A DNA stretch of 24,638 nt, from NCBI GenBank assembly GCA_003427395.1, contig BFEA01000128.1:171559-196196 (forward strand), given 5' to 3'. Of this stretch, positions 11,220 to 19,967 are shown one piece after another. Every line of letters starts with the position of its first letter. The stretch's first letter is position 1. Made by a program: the position numbers and the translations under genes. The notes under the pieces were generated by a model. That model did no database searches. It was not told the DNA's origin and saw only the letters and a list, made by a program, of their open reading frames with translations. The DNA comes from Chara braunii (taxonomy: Eukaryota; Streptophyta; Charophyceae; Charales; Characeae).

Positions 11220-11698
11220 CTTAAAACCTAGGTTACCGGGCCGGACATCCGGGACCCCCCTGACCGTCCGGGATGTCCGACCGGACGTCTGGCCGGACGT
11301 CGGACCGGACAGGGTATGTCCGACCTAGCGCAAAAAAAAAAAAAAAAAAAAAAAAAACAATCATGTAACTTCCACCTTGCATTAGGTGTATGCCACCAAA
11401 TTTTTGGATCATTTGGACTAGTAGAATAAATAATAAAAATCTTTAAAGATTCATTCCCCATTTATACCCCTCCTATCCCCACCAAAACCCTTTTTTCCCC
11501 CCCTCCCCCCCCAAATACCACCCTATCAGCAAATGCTTATAAAAATCTGATTTTTTTTGTGGGGAGTCTCTAGGCCATGCGCAACAATGTCTTTTTTTTT
11601 TTTTTTTTTTTTTTTTGCCAAAAAGACGTCGTCCGGAAATCCGGACCACGGGGGGGGAGACGTCCGGTCTCCGGACCATTGGTAACCTAGCTTAAAAC
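11220..11698. mobile_element. Complete non-autonomous DNA transposon (hAT-like MITE) with 8-bp target duplication
   Basis: The element occupies 11228-11690 (463 bp). Its ends are CTAGGTTACC and GGTAACCTAG, a perfect 10-bp terminal inverted repeat. It is flanked by CTTAAAAC at 11220-11227 and again at 11691-11698, a perfect 8-bp target-site duplication. Duplications of 8 bp are typical of hAT and P superfamilies; the related copy B at 13962 begins CAGGG, which resembles hAT ends. The subterminal 110 bp on the left and 65 bp on the right are crowded with CCGGAC/GTCCGG motifs in both orientations, as expected for transposase binding sites in hAT elements. The middle is AT-rich and holds an A run (11331-11357) and a T run (11591-11616). 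There is no transposase ORF, so movement would need an enzyme supplied elsewhere. Confidence 0.85.
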
Positions 11699-13124
11699 AA
11701 ATCAAAGTAGCCAAGGTTATAACATATAAGTTTACATAAAATCAAAACTATCTTGTTTTGTTTAAGGTATAACATAAAATAAAATATGTATAAAAAAAAG
11801 TCAAATTCGATATCAAAAGAGGAGGAAGAGAAAAATAAAAAAATATAAGTCAAGGACAACTCGAAACATCATGGGTCTATAAAATCGAAGTTTAGATAAT
11901 GAAAAGAGAAAAATGCAAAATCGGGGGTTAAGTGTTATATATTCAATAACAAATATAAATAATAAGAAACGTACGTAGCGAATGGGAGAGAGGAGCAAAA
12001 ACAAAAACGTGTTTTCACGTCATGGAAAAACTGAAACACACATAGTAGGTGTTTAAAAAAATGGTGGAAAAAAATAGTGTTTGACAATCTTAGAAAAAAA
12101 GAATAGGTAGGAGGTAGTAATGATAATTTTATGTATCTTAGTGCCATAAACTTTAAACATGTGGCTTAAATGAGACATAGGCTAAAGTAGGGGTTAACAT
12201 CATCAAATTAAAAAAATTAACATTATTTTTTTAAATAAGGCATAGGTCAGAGTAAGGGTTAATATGACCAGAATGTGTTAGTGTCATTGTCTACAAATTT
12301 AGGTATGTTAGTGTAATAAACTAAAAATATGTTGAGTTTGCTAGCCCTTATCTCTGCCCTGAATTATATGGGAGAAGAATCTCACGTATATGATAAGACA
12401 CTAAGTAAAAATAAAGATTTTATCTTTCCAATGATCAAATATATTGAATGTAACTCGCAATAGAAAGTGTCTAGATAACCGGGAGAAAAAAAAAAAAAAA
12501 AAAACGTTATCCTTATAGATGATGGAACAACGAGAAAGTTATGTCCAGGCTAACCTAAGTGTTAGCCAATATACATAAAATTTATGTTAAAATGACAACG
12601 CACATTAAAAAAACATGTCCCCAAAAGTTGCATGTACTTTTGGTCCTTGACCTTCATCAAAATAAAAAAATTAAGAACAAATTCATGATTTTTATTTTTT
12701 TTAAACCAATCAGGGGTCAATAACGAATTCGTAAATGCAGTCACTCAAACCTAATGAATAGATTGGAAATGGGCGGGGGTCGTATCGTTCGTAAAAGGAG
12801 AGAAAAATAAAAGAGAAATATTTATTTTAAAAAAATATAATCCTTATAGAGGCGAGATGCATATAAAGTGCAGTTTAAATAACTAGTATCTCGCCCAGCT
12901 ATCAAGTTTGAGCCTGAGCTAGTAGCCAGTATCTTGAACCCAGCCGAGCCAGTTGTTACCGGTAGTATTATAGATTTCCTTCGTTTATAAACAAAAAAAG
13001 AAAAAATTGAACATAAGAGGAAAAAAACAATTAAATTCTATTTATATAAAAAAAAAAACAAATCAAACACGAGGATGAAAAATGATAAAAGAAAAACGCG
13101 GGTACTCAAGAATATATATATGTA
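11699..13124. other. AT-rich intergenic DNA with weak internal duplication
   Basis: No gene is supported. Two motifs recur in diverged form: TATCTTAGTGCCATAAAC (12134) with TATGTTAGTGTAATAAAC (12304), and GACATAGGCTAAAGTAGGGG (12174) with GGCATAGGTCAGAGTAAGGG (12239), which suggests an old duplication. Minus-strand ORFs at 11813-12147 consist of repetitive F/L/Y-rich sequence and are not credible. Confidence 0.4.
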
Positions 13125-13815
13125 CAAGGTGGACGGCATTCGGGACGGGCCAAACGCCTGAACCCAAACGCCCGAACGTACGAGACCCCGAGGGGATGCG
13201 TTCGGTCGTTCGAGCTGAACGCGGGAAAAAAAAAAAAAAAAAAATTAAAAAATATATATGTTATGGAAAAAATTTGACTAAACAATATTTGGTCGAGCAT
13301 TATATCTAAATTCCTTACCAATTTTGAAATAAACATAAAAAAAAAGTAATAAAAATAAATAAATAAATTAGATAATTAAAATTAGTGAGTGCGCAAACCC
13401 GTTTTTGACATCGCCATCGTAGGCAATTGTTCGTTTTTTTTTTTGCATAGCCAAATGACCTGCAACTTCACGTATGTGTACTTCACACAATACAAAACTC
13501 ATGCAAAAAGTTTCGAAAAATAATAAAATATTTGAGGCACCAAAATAAAATGACAACAAAAAGTGCAAAGTGAAAAAAAAAATTGAGTAGCAAAGCACCT
13601 TTTAACATCGCCATCTTTGACGATTTTGTTTTTTTTAATGTGGCAAAATGCCTCAAAATTTTATATACTTATAGCGCATGTTGTATAAAACTTACAAAAA
13701 AACATTAAAAAAAAAATATCATTTTCAGGCCCCGAAGTAGTTCGGCCCCCGAACAGGATCCCGAGCGAATGAATGTTCGGGGGTCAGCCCGGGGGCCTCC
13801 AAACGTTCGGCCTTG
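13125..13815 (+). mobile_element. GGTTACC-family element, copy A (degenerate)
   Basis: The left end CAAGGTGGAC resembles CAGGGTTACC of copy B, followed by a shared GC-rich segment (CGGGACGGGCC, CGCCCGAACGTACG, GCGTTCGGTCGTTCG, GAACGCGG), then an A run. The interior holds two related units of about 200 bp, each with a GCCATCTTTGACGAT-type motif (13413 and 13609), TTCGAAAAATAATAAAATAT or an A-rich equivalent, and an AGGCNCC end. The right end is GC-rich again (GGCCCCGAA, TTCGGCCCCCGAACAGGA, GTTCGGGGGTCAGCCC) and finishes CGGCCTTG. The terminal repeat is worn and no target duplication is evident, so this is the most decayed of the three copies. It has no coding capacity. Confidence 0.75.
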
Positions 13816-13961
13816 TAATCATGTATGTATATATATATATGTATTATTTATATATATATAATATATATATACAGTTTGTCACAGCCCCTCGTTTGTTGTC
13901 CTCTTCTCTCTCTCTGCCTACGGTTTTACCGGGCCGTTCTGTTTGTGACGATATATATATG
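13816..13961. repeat. TA microsatellite between copies A and B
   Basis: (TA)n sequence at 13821-13872 and 13951-13960 encloses about 80 bp that include TCTCTCTCTCTGCC and TTACCGGGCCGTTC. The latter looks like a scrap of another element end of the same family. Confidence 0.7.
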
Positions 13962-14701
13962 CAGGGTTACCGGCGTTCGGGACGGGCCGAACGCCCGAAC
14001 GTACGGGACCCCATTGGAAGGCGTTCGGCCGTTCTTACAGAACGCGGACAAAAATAAAAATAAAAATAAAACTATTTTCATAAAATTTTAAAAACAAAAT
14101 ATGTTATGGAAAAAAATAAATTAAACAACATTTGTCTGGGCACTACATCCAAATTCTTTACCACATTTGAATTAAAAATCAAATACAGAAAATAAACACT
14201 ATAATAAAAATAAGAAAAAATAAAAAGAGAATTAAAATGAGTGAGTGTGCCAGCAACTTTTCGACACCGCCATCTTTGCCGATTTTTAGTTATTTTTTGG
14301 CATTGACAAATACCTTGAAAATTTACAGATATGTATTTTATATAAGTAATAACTCATTAAAAAAATTTCAAAAAATAATAATTTTTTTTAGGCTCCGAAA
14401 TAAAGTGAAAACAAAAAGTTAAAAGTGAAAAAAAAAAAAAATAGTGAGTGGGCGAGCATGTTTTGACACCCCCATCTTTGACGATTTTTAATGGTTTTTT
14501 GGCTCATCAGAATGACTTCAAAATTTATAGGCGTGTAGGTTACATCATAGAGTACTCACAAAAAGCAATTCAGAAAAAAAAACTTATTTTTAGGCCCCGA
14601 ATTTGTTTTTGGCGGGGGCTGAACCTGAAGGTGTTCGGCCCCTGAACAGGACGTTCGGGGGCCAACCCAGGGGACCCCGAACGTTCGGTTAGGTAACCTT
14701 G
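13962..14701 (+). mobile_element. GGTTACC-family element, copy B (most complete)
   Basis: It begins CAGGGTTACC and ends GGTAACCTTG (9 of 10 positions inverted). The flanks are TATATATG on the left and TATATATA on the right, a 7 of 8 match, although the TA-rich target makes this weak evidence alone. The left GC block has alternating CGTTCGG and CCGAACG motifs. The interior has two units with CCATCTTTG.CGATTTTTA (14270 and 14471), each beginning GTGAGTG.GC and ending AGGC(C)CCGAA. The right GC block has GTTCGGCCCCTGAACAGGAC and CCCCGAACGTTCGG. Length is 740 bp with no transposase. Architecture and ends match the element at 11228, so both are assigned to one hAT-like group. Confidence 0.8.
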
Positions 14702-14753
14702 TATATATATATCTATATCTATATCTATCTCTCTCTCTCTCTATATATATATA
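14702..14753. repeat. TA/TC microsatellite between copies B and C
   Basis: 52 bp of TA, TATC and CT dinucleotide repeats. It forms the spacer of the B-C inverted pair and is the insertion site of both elements. Confidence 0.9.
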
Positions 14754-15394
14754 TAGGGTTACCAGCCCGTACGTACGGAGACCCCCGGGCGGACCTCCGT
14801 ACGTTCGGGCGTTCGGGGTCCCGTACGGGGTCTGAACCCGACGGCGTTCGGCCCCTGCCAAAAATTATTTTGGGGCCTAAAAATAATGTTTTTTTTTCTG
14901 AATTGATTTTATGAGTTCCTTATGAAGTGAGGTACACGCCTGTAAATTTTCACAACATTTGGCTTAGCGAAATAAGAATTAAAAATCGCCAAAGATGGCG
15001 GTGTCAAAACGTGCTCGTCCACGTTTGTTTACACTTTTTACTTTTTGTTTCCACTTTAGTTCGGGGTCTAAACAATTTTATTATTTTCTGAAAATTTTTT
15101 AGTGGGTTTTGTAGTATGTGAAGTACACATCTGTAACTTTTCAGGGCATTTAGCTATGCAAAAAAAAAAAAAAAAAAAAAAATCGCCAAAGATGGTGGTG
15201 TCGAAAACATGCTCGCGCACTCACTAAATTTAATTCTCTTTTTATTTTTATTTATTTTTATTTATTTTTATTATTAGTATTTATTCTATGTATTTTATTT
15301 TTATTTTAAATTTGGTAAGGAATTCGAATGTAATGCTCAGCCAAATCTTGTTTAATGTATTTTTATCCATAACATATCGTTTTTTTATATTTTT

Positions 15395-15468
<74 letters not shown>

Positions 15469-15484
15469 CCGCGTTCGGCCCGAT
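14754..15484 (-). mobile_element. GGTTACC-family element, copy C (inverted, one end lost)
   Basis: It begins TAGGGTTACC after a TA tract. Read on the minus strand it is collinear with copy B: CGCCAAAGATGGCGG (14986) and CGCCAAAGATGGTGG (15183) are the reverse of the two B unit motifs, and the TTGGTAAGGAATTC...CCATAACATA segment (15312-15377) is the reverse of ATGTTATGG...CTTTACCA in B. A run of 64 T at 15402-15465 replaces the shorter A run of A and B. The outer end stops at CCGCGTTCGGCCCG (about 15484) without the GGTAACC terminus, so about 80 bp are missing. It has no coding capacity. Confidence 0.78.
15402..15465. repeat. Poly(T) run of 64
   Basis: Uninterrupted T run inside copy C, at the place where copies A and B have about 20 A or an A-rich tract on the other strand. 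Its exact length is prone to assembly error. Confidence 0.9.
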
Positions 15485-16836
15485 GACTACTGCACCGAAG
15501 GAGAACAAACTCCACGGATGGTGATTGTTTAATCCAAGGTAAGAGAAAAAGAGAGGACTATAGTTAGAAAGAAAAAAAAAATATTTGGGGACTAAGGAGG
15601 AACCTACCTTCATACTTGGTGACTTGTAGAGAGAGACACGTTGAGAAAAATCCTAACGTATTAGTTGGAGATATAGATCAAAGACCCTACTTGGAAAAGA
15701 AGGTGAGGGAGGGGCGGGGGGATGAGGATGTGGATCAAGAGGAACACGTTGGAATATCAGCCAATGAGTGTGAGGATGTAGGAACCGACGAAGTATAAAA
15801 GAAATAACACCAAGGCAATAGGTTAGGGAACTGAGGTCGTGGGGGAAATTTTCGATAAGGTGGGGGGAAATAAATTGTAGGACATGAAGAGGGGCTCAAC
15901 AAGAAGGGAGGAGAACAATCTGTAAGGAAAGTACAAACTGGATAATAATGAAATGTATGAATCATAAAAGGGTTATAATAAACGTGGATATACAGGTGGT
16001 GGATGAGAGCAAAGAAGAGAAAAAAAAGACATCGAAAAGAATAAATGAGGAAATGATGTACCATATTTGCAGGGGCGATGTTGAGTGTTCGAAGAGTAAA
16101 AACTCAAAAATTATTCCACTGAACTTGGAGAAAGAGATAGAGAAGGACAAGAAAAGAGAGCCAGCATATATAAAACAAGAAAGAAAAAAATAGTGAGCGA
16201 GTAAAAAGCATGTAATATATATATACATACATATATATAGAGAAAACAAAAAGGGGTTGAGAGAACATACATATATACGGAGAGAGAAAAAAAAAAAAAG
16301 TTAAAGAGAGTGAGAAAAAACAAAAAGGGGTTGAGAAAAGAAGGAGAGTGGAGAGGTTATAGATGAGAATCAAGATGATGGTGACGCCTTTTGGATGAAA
16401 GCCTGAAGCACAACTATTTGTTTTTCCTTTTTTTATTTTTTCAAAATGGCGACGACCTTGGGATATCATCACATCATTGATTGTTTGGGCGCTTGGTTCT
16501 ACTTCCGTAGTAGGCAAACAATAGAAAGTGGGTTGAAAGGTATGGAGGGAGCGTCATTGTCGTTGTTGGAAGTCTGCTTCAGTGCCCTGAGGTAGGGGCA
16601 ATAAGTAATGAAGCGGAATATTGTGACAGTTTGTCTCCTAAACTCTTGAGTTATTATCTTCTTCTCAAACTTTTGAGTTATTATCTATTTTTTGCACGGT
16701 GAGTTCAGGGGGTTGGTCCCCTGTGAAACTTGTTTTCCGTAAGCAAAACTGGGTAATGCTGCTATAATTGGATTTCCCGGGTAGACTTTGAGGATCTCGG
16801 CATCAACTTCGATTGAAAATATTCATTTTTTTTTTT
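15485..16836. other. Purine-rich and AT-rich intergenic DNA
   Basis: The plus strand is unusually purine-rich (GA, GGA, AGAAA) from 15530 to 16380. Long ORFs on both strands (15948-16193 plus, 15735-16517 minus) therefore consist of K/E/R or F/S/L-rich sequence and are not convincing. A TTGAGTTATTATCT direct repeat lies at about 16646 and 16673. No domain is recognised. Confidence 0.45.
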
Positions 16837-17782
16837 TTAAATAAAGCTACAATCATTAAGTTGACCAACCCCACCAGGGACACCGGGGATGGAAGGTCTA
16901 TCACCGTGAAATGGGTTATCAGAGGCCAAGAACACCCCCCCCTTCAGTGATCGTCTGTACAGTGATGTGTTTTTGAAGACACGTCCATCACCAACAGTCC
17001 CAAGGAATTCGTCGCAGAAGTAAAGTATTTTGAGATCGAAGTCGAACACCAACTACGTGACAATCGAGAAATGACAGTGTCGTCCCGAATAATGGCCATC
17101 GTTGTCCCTTGTACGGGGTTTGTCCATATAAACATGAGTGCAGTCCATGCACCCGGAAACAATTCGAAAAACCAATGGCTTCAAACTTCTGCATTTTACT
17201 GTGACGTTCTGCAAATGTCCCCAAAAACGACAGTATGTGGGTAACAATCGATGATGGTCTCTGCAATGTCTCAGATTGCTCGTAGGTCACTGATTTTACC
17301 GATTCCATAACCTGAACAATTGTATCAATGCGCACCCCGTGCGCCCATCTGTGAAAACCGTACACCAATTTTATTTGTGCAGGAGGCAATGGTAACCTGG
17401 ATTTTGTCACCTCTTTCTCTAAACGTGGACCCGACTTTCGCAGTAGACGGTTGAAGGTTGATCGTCTCATCCGCAAGAGGCTAATGTAATGATTATTCTC
17501 TGTGTCATCTTTTGGGATGAGATCCTTCCATAAACCAGTCGATCGTTGCATCAGCCACCATCGCAGTGAAGCTCGTGGAAGGATATTTGAGATGTCAACA
17601 AGGACTGACCATCGCCAAGCTAAACTACGATCCCCACTATTGTCGTCCTTGTCATCTTCAATGCCTCCACCCAGCGGATGATTGGCACTTGGTAACAAAC
17701 AATGCGGCGTTGGTACTTGGTAACCCAAAATGAAGTCGAGGATCTCGTAAGCATCCTCGACCATCCTCCCAACGACAAGCAT
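16837..17782 (-). pseudogene. PIF/Harbinger (HARBI1-like) transposase, broken
   Basis: Nuclease of the DDE_Tnp_4 type that would cut and rejoin transposon ends. The first frame (17782 to about 17160) holds an N-terminal region and LLRMRRSTFNRLLRKSGPRL, then RLPLPPAQIKLVYGFHRWAHG, both typical of this family. A shift of one frame near 17155 leads to GCMDCTHVYMDKP, which carries the first catalytic Asp. An in-frame TAG at 17043-17045 falls where relatives carry Gln (SIVT, stop, LVFDFDLKILYF). GTVGDGRVFKNTSLYRRS follows, with the second catalytic Asp, then PGGVGQL. The frame closes with TAA at 16837 next to a run of A, before the third acidic residue and roughly 60-80 residues short. So it has a frameshift, a premature stop and a lost C-terminus and cannot be active. 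No terminal repeats were found. The coding strand is opposite to the LINE remnant 220 bp away. Confidence 0.88.
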
Positions 17783-18001
17783 GACTGCAACTGCGAGTTG
17801 TTCGTACTCCCGTCTTCACAGCCAGGCCATTGTCCTCCACAACTGAAGAACGCACACCCCTGTCTACCACGTACTTCACATCGTACCAGACTGGTCTCCA
17901 ATAGACAAGTCGAGGCCTATCTCGAGCCACGAGAGGGTATGGTTTTTATGTTCTCGTGAGCCAAGGCACAGGGGTTTCAAAAGGAGTCATCCCATTGCAC
18001 T
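17783..18001. other. Junction between transposase and LINE remnants
   Basis: Minus-strand reading at 17800-17930 (RDRPRLVYWRPVWYDVKYVV, then DRGVRSSVVEDNGL) is protein-like and may be the frameshifted N-terminal part of the transposase, but it is in another frame and I cannot confirm it. Confidence 0.35.
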
Positions 18002-18490
18002 TTGCACAAACAAGGATGCCTGCAGGAGGGAGCACGAGAAGGACAAAATGCAGAAGATGGAGTTTTCGAGAAGTGCAGCTTGCCATGGTGCCGAGGGTGT
18101 ATGTCCAGTTTCCCCCCACAGGAGAAATCGGATACGATCAAGCACATCTTCATGCAGGGCCCAACTTCGGTATTGCTATGGCGATGATGGGATAAAATAT
18201 GGCAGCAAATGTTCCCAGACTTACCATGGTCATGGGACTGGAGAGTGATCTTACTAAGGCACTGTACAAACTTTACAGAAGACAAATGTGTTTGGAACCT
18301 CTCCCGAGTAATATGGTGGAGGAGGTGTGTGCTGGAAATGGAGGAAGTCAGGGTGGAGGAGAGGGAGGTCACATAACAACTCAAGCAACTAGTGCAGACC
18401 GAGATTACCACCCGTTGGCATGCGGCAAGGGAGAAAGTGCATTTTAGGAGGGACGCGGATCGACGCATTTCCCGTTTCTGTGAAGGATAG
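18002..18490 (+). pseudogene. LINE ORF2 C-terminus with RT zinc-binding domain, broken
   Basis: In one plus frame: CSLPWCRGC, then EKSDTIKHIFMQGP (family pattern C..C, E..xHxF..C, with the last Cys changed to Gly), LLWR-stop-WDKIWQQMFPD, WSWDWRVILL and VIWWRRCVLEMEEVRVEERE. This matches the zinc-binding domain after reverse transcriptase (zf-RVT) in plant LINEs, including the Trp-rich tail. TGA at 18185-18187 and TAA at 18374-18376 interrupt the frame, which closes with TAG at 18488. The reverse transcriptase and endonuclease parts are absent, so the copy is 5'-truncated, the usual state of LINE copies. The 3' tail and poly(A) follow at 19055-19189. A 201-codon ORF on the opposite strand is a shadow of this. 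Confidence 0.8.
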
Positions 18491-18773
18491 TTAGGAGGGA
18501 AGAGGAGGGGCTGGATAGCCAAAGTGACATGGTCGGAGACGAATAGATGGAACAACAGACGACAGGGGAAGAAGACCCTCACATAGAGATGAAGCGGGAC
18601 TACACACTTCAGTTTCGAGAATGGATGACTATTGATTCAGGGTTTACATTTAGGCCGGCACAGGACTTTGGGGACCCCCTCCCTCCTCACCCGCTGTCAG
18701 TGGTGGAAATGTTGCAAGAGGGGATCTAGCCACAATCTACTCAGTGTGTGTGAGTGTGGGTAAATGTGTGCGT

Positions 18774-18846
<73 letters not shown>

Positions 18847-19189
18847 TAGGTCTGAGCTCACTCAGTTTTGCCTGATTATCCGTTATTTTCCTCATGAGGG
18901 GAAAGGGATGGCCTTAATGCCTTGGAGCCTGGTGTCCCTCGGGCCCATGGCGTTGGCCCCCCTCCCGACCACCTCCATCCCTGCTCAGTCAATCCCGTGT
19001 GGTCTACGGTAATCAATGCTGGCGGGGAGCTATTCCATAACTACAATGTTAAGAGGGACGCTGGACCCGGTTTCTAGAAGGTGCTGCTCCCCACCAATAA
19101 ATGGAGCCTCTTCGGGTGTGCTAGTGGTGTCTGCTCTTATCAGCACCCCTAACAGCAATCCGAACTGTTAAAAAAAAAAAAAAAAAAAA
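18491..19189 (+). mobile_element. LINE 3' end: untranslated region, shared tail and poly(A)
   Basis: The segment runs from the end of the zinc-binding ORF through a (TG)n microsatellite to a conserved tail, GGACGCTGGACCCGG..GTGCTGCTCCCCACCAATA..ATGGAGCC (19057-19108), and ends AATCCGAACTGTT followed by 20 A (19169-19189). The tail recurs in two other retroposons in this window. The poly(A) marks the 3' border. A target duplication could not be assigned because the 5' border is unknown. Confidence 0.7.
18775..18848. repeat. (TG)n microsatellite
   Basis: About 35 uninterrupted TG dinucleotides, flanked by impure TG repeats from 18742. It lies inside the LINE 3' region. The valine/cysteine-rich ORF across it is an artefact of the repeat. 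Confidence 0.95.
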
Positions 19190-19521
19190 GTGCAGCCAGC
19201 CACTGCTCTGGTGCCCTCATGTTCAACTGTGTGTGGGACACAGGCGTACCACTTATGAAAAGGGACACAGGGCGCTCCCATGCAATCTCATGGCACACAA
19301 TCCATAAATGGAAAGCCATTTGTTTCCACTCCCATAGGAGCTTGTAGCGGACATGGAAATATGCTGCAAATTTGAATGTGGCTGCAAAAAGAGCAAGATT
19401 CATGCCTACCCATCGGAGCAAAGCTCACATATATTTATGGATTGGGCTCACACAACCGACCAATCCATATTGAGAGCCTCGTTCTACACCACTTGAGAAC
19501 TCTTGAGTTTCAAGTGCGCCC
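19190..19521. other. Unassigned sequence between two retroposon tails
   Basis: No gene is supported. It ends with an inverted motif CACTTGAG...TTTCAAGTG at 19490-19517, of a kind also seen near 22164 and 22298. Confidence 0.4.
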
Positions 19522-19598
19522 TTTTTTTTTTTTTTGGGACAAAGGCTCCAATCTATTCGTGGGGAGCATCACATGCTGAGAACCGGGCTCAGCGTCCC
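19522..19598 (-). mobile_element. Retroposon 3' tail with poly(A), copy 2 (minus strand)
   Basis: Read on the minus strand: GGGACGCTGAGCCCGGTTCT, CAGCATGTGATGCTCCCCAC, GAATAGATTGGAGCC, TTTGTCCC, then about 14 A (19522-19535 as T on the plus strand). It matches the tail at 19057-19108 and at 22773-22818 at about 85% identity by eye. The body upstream (19599 rightwards) is not related to the LINE ORF, so this may be a short retroposon using the LINE tail. Confidence 0.75.
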
Positions 19599-19967
19599 TT
19601 TGGAATACAACTGAGAATATGTAATATGAAAATTTGAGATACCGGGGTCATTACCTGACCGTTGGCTAAAAAAAATTGAGTTACTTAACAAGTTACTACG
19701 TCAGACTTAAAAAAAAATCAGAAAACCAACTCAACCCCCCCCATCAATCCTCTTTACCACACTCCGACAAGACTTACTGCAGCAGAGCCACCATCTCCGC
19801 TACTGTTGTGCCCTATTTCCGTCCTACGAGCTAGCCCCTTTACTAGTAGGACGCTTGTTATCTAGCCATCTACTTGTCCCCCTCACCTCTTTGAGAGAAA
19901 AAGCAAGACATGTGCACAATTCAAATAAAAAAAAGAAAATTAGAGAAACGAAAATCAGAGCTGAAAC
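19599..19967. other. Intergenic, nothing recognised
   Basis: C-rich sequence with short A runs. It may contain the left part of the duplicated segment that follows (AGAGCCACCATCTCC near 19784), but the match is poor. Confidence 0.35.

Noticed and set aside
13825-14091. 88-codon ORF across the TA microsatellite
   Set aside because: The YIYIY-rich peptide is a direct translation of (TA)n and of an element end.
13962-14763. GGGTTA at element ends as interstitial telomere repeats
   Set aside because: Each occurs once per end and is part of the inverted GGGTTACC terminus, not a TTAGGG or TTTAGGG array.
15948-16193. 81-codon K/E-rich ORF
   Set aside because: Charged low-complexity peptide produced by a purine-rich strand; no domain.
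17977-18582. 201-codon minus-strand ORF
   Set aside because: It is antisense to the recognisable LINE zinc-binding frame and has no motif of its own.
18764-19012. 82-codon ORF with CVCVCV repeat
   Set aside because: Translation of the TG microsatellite.
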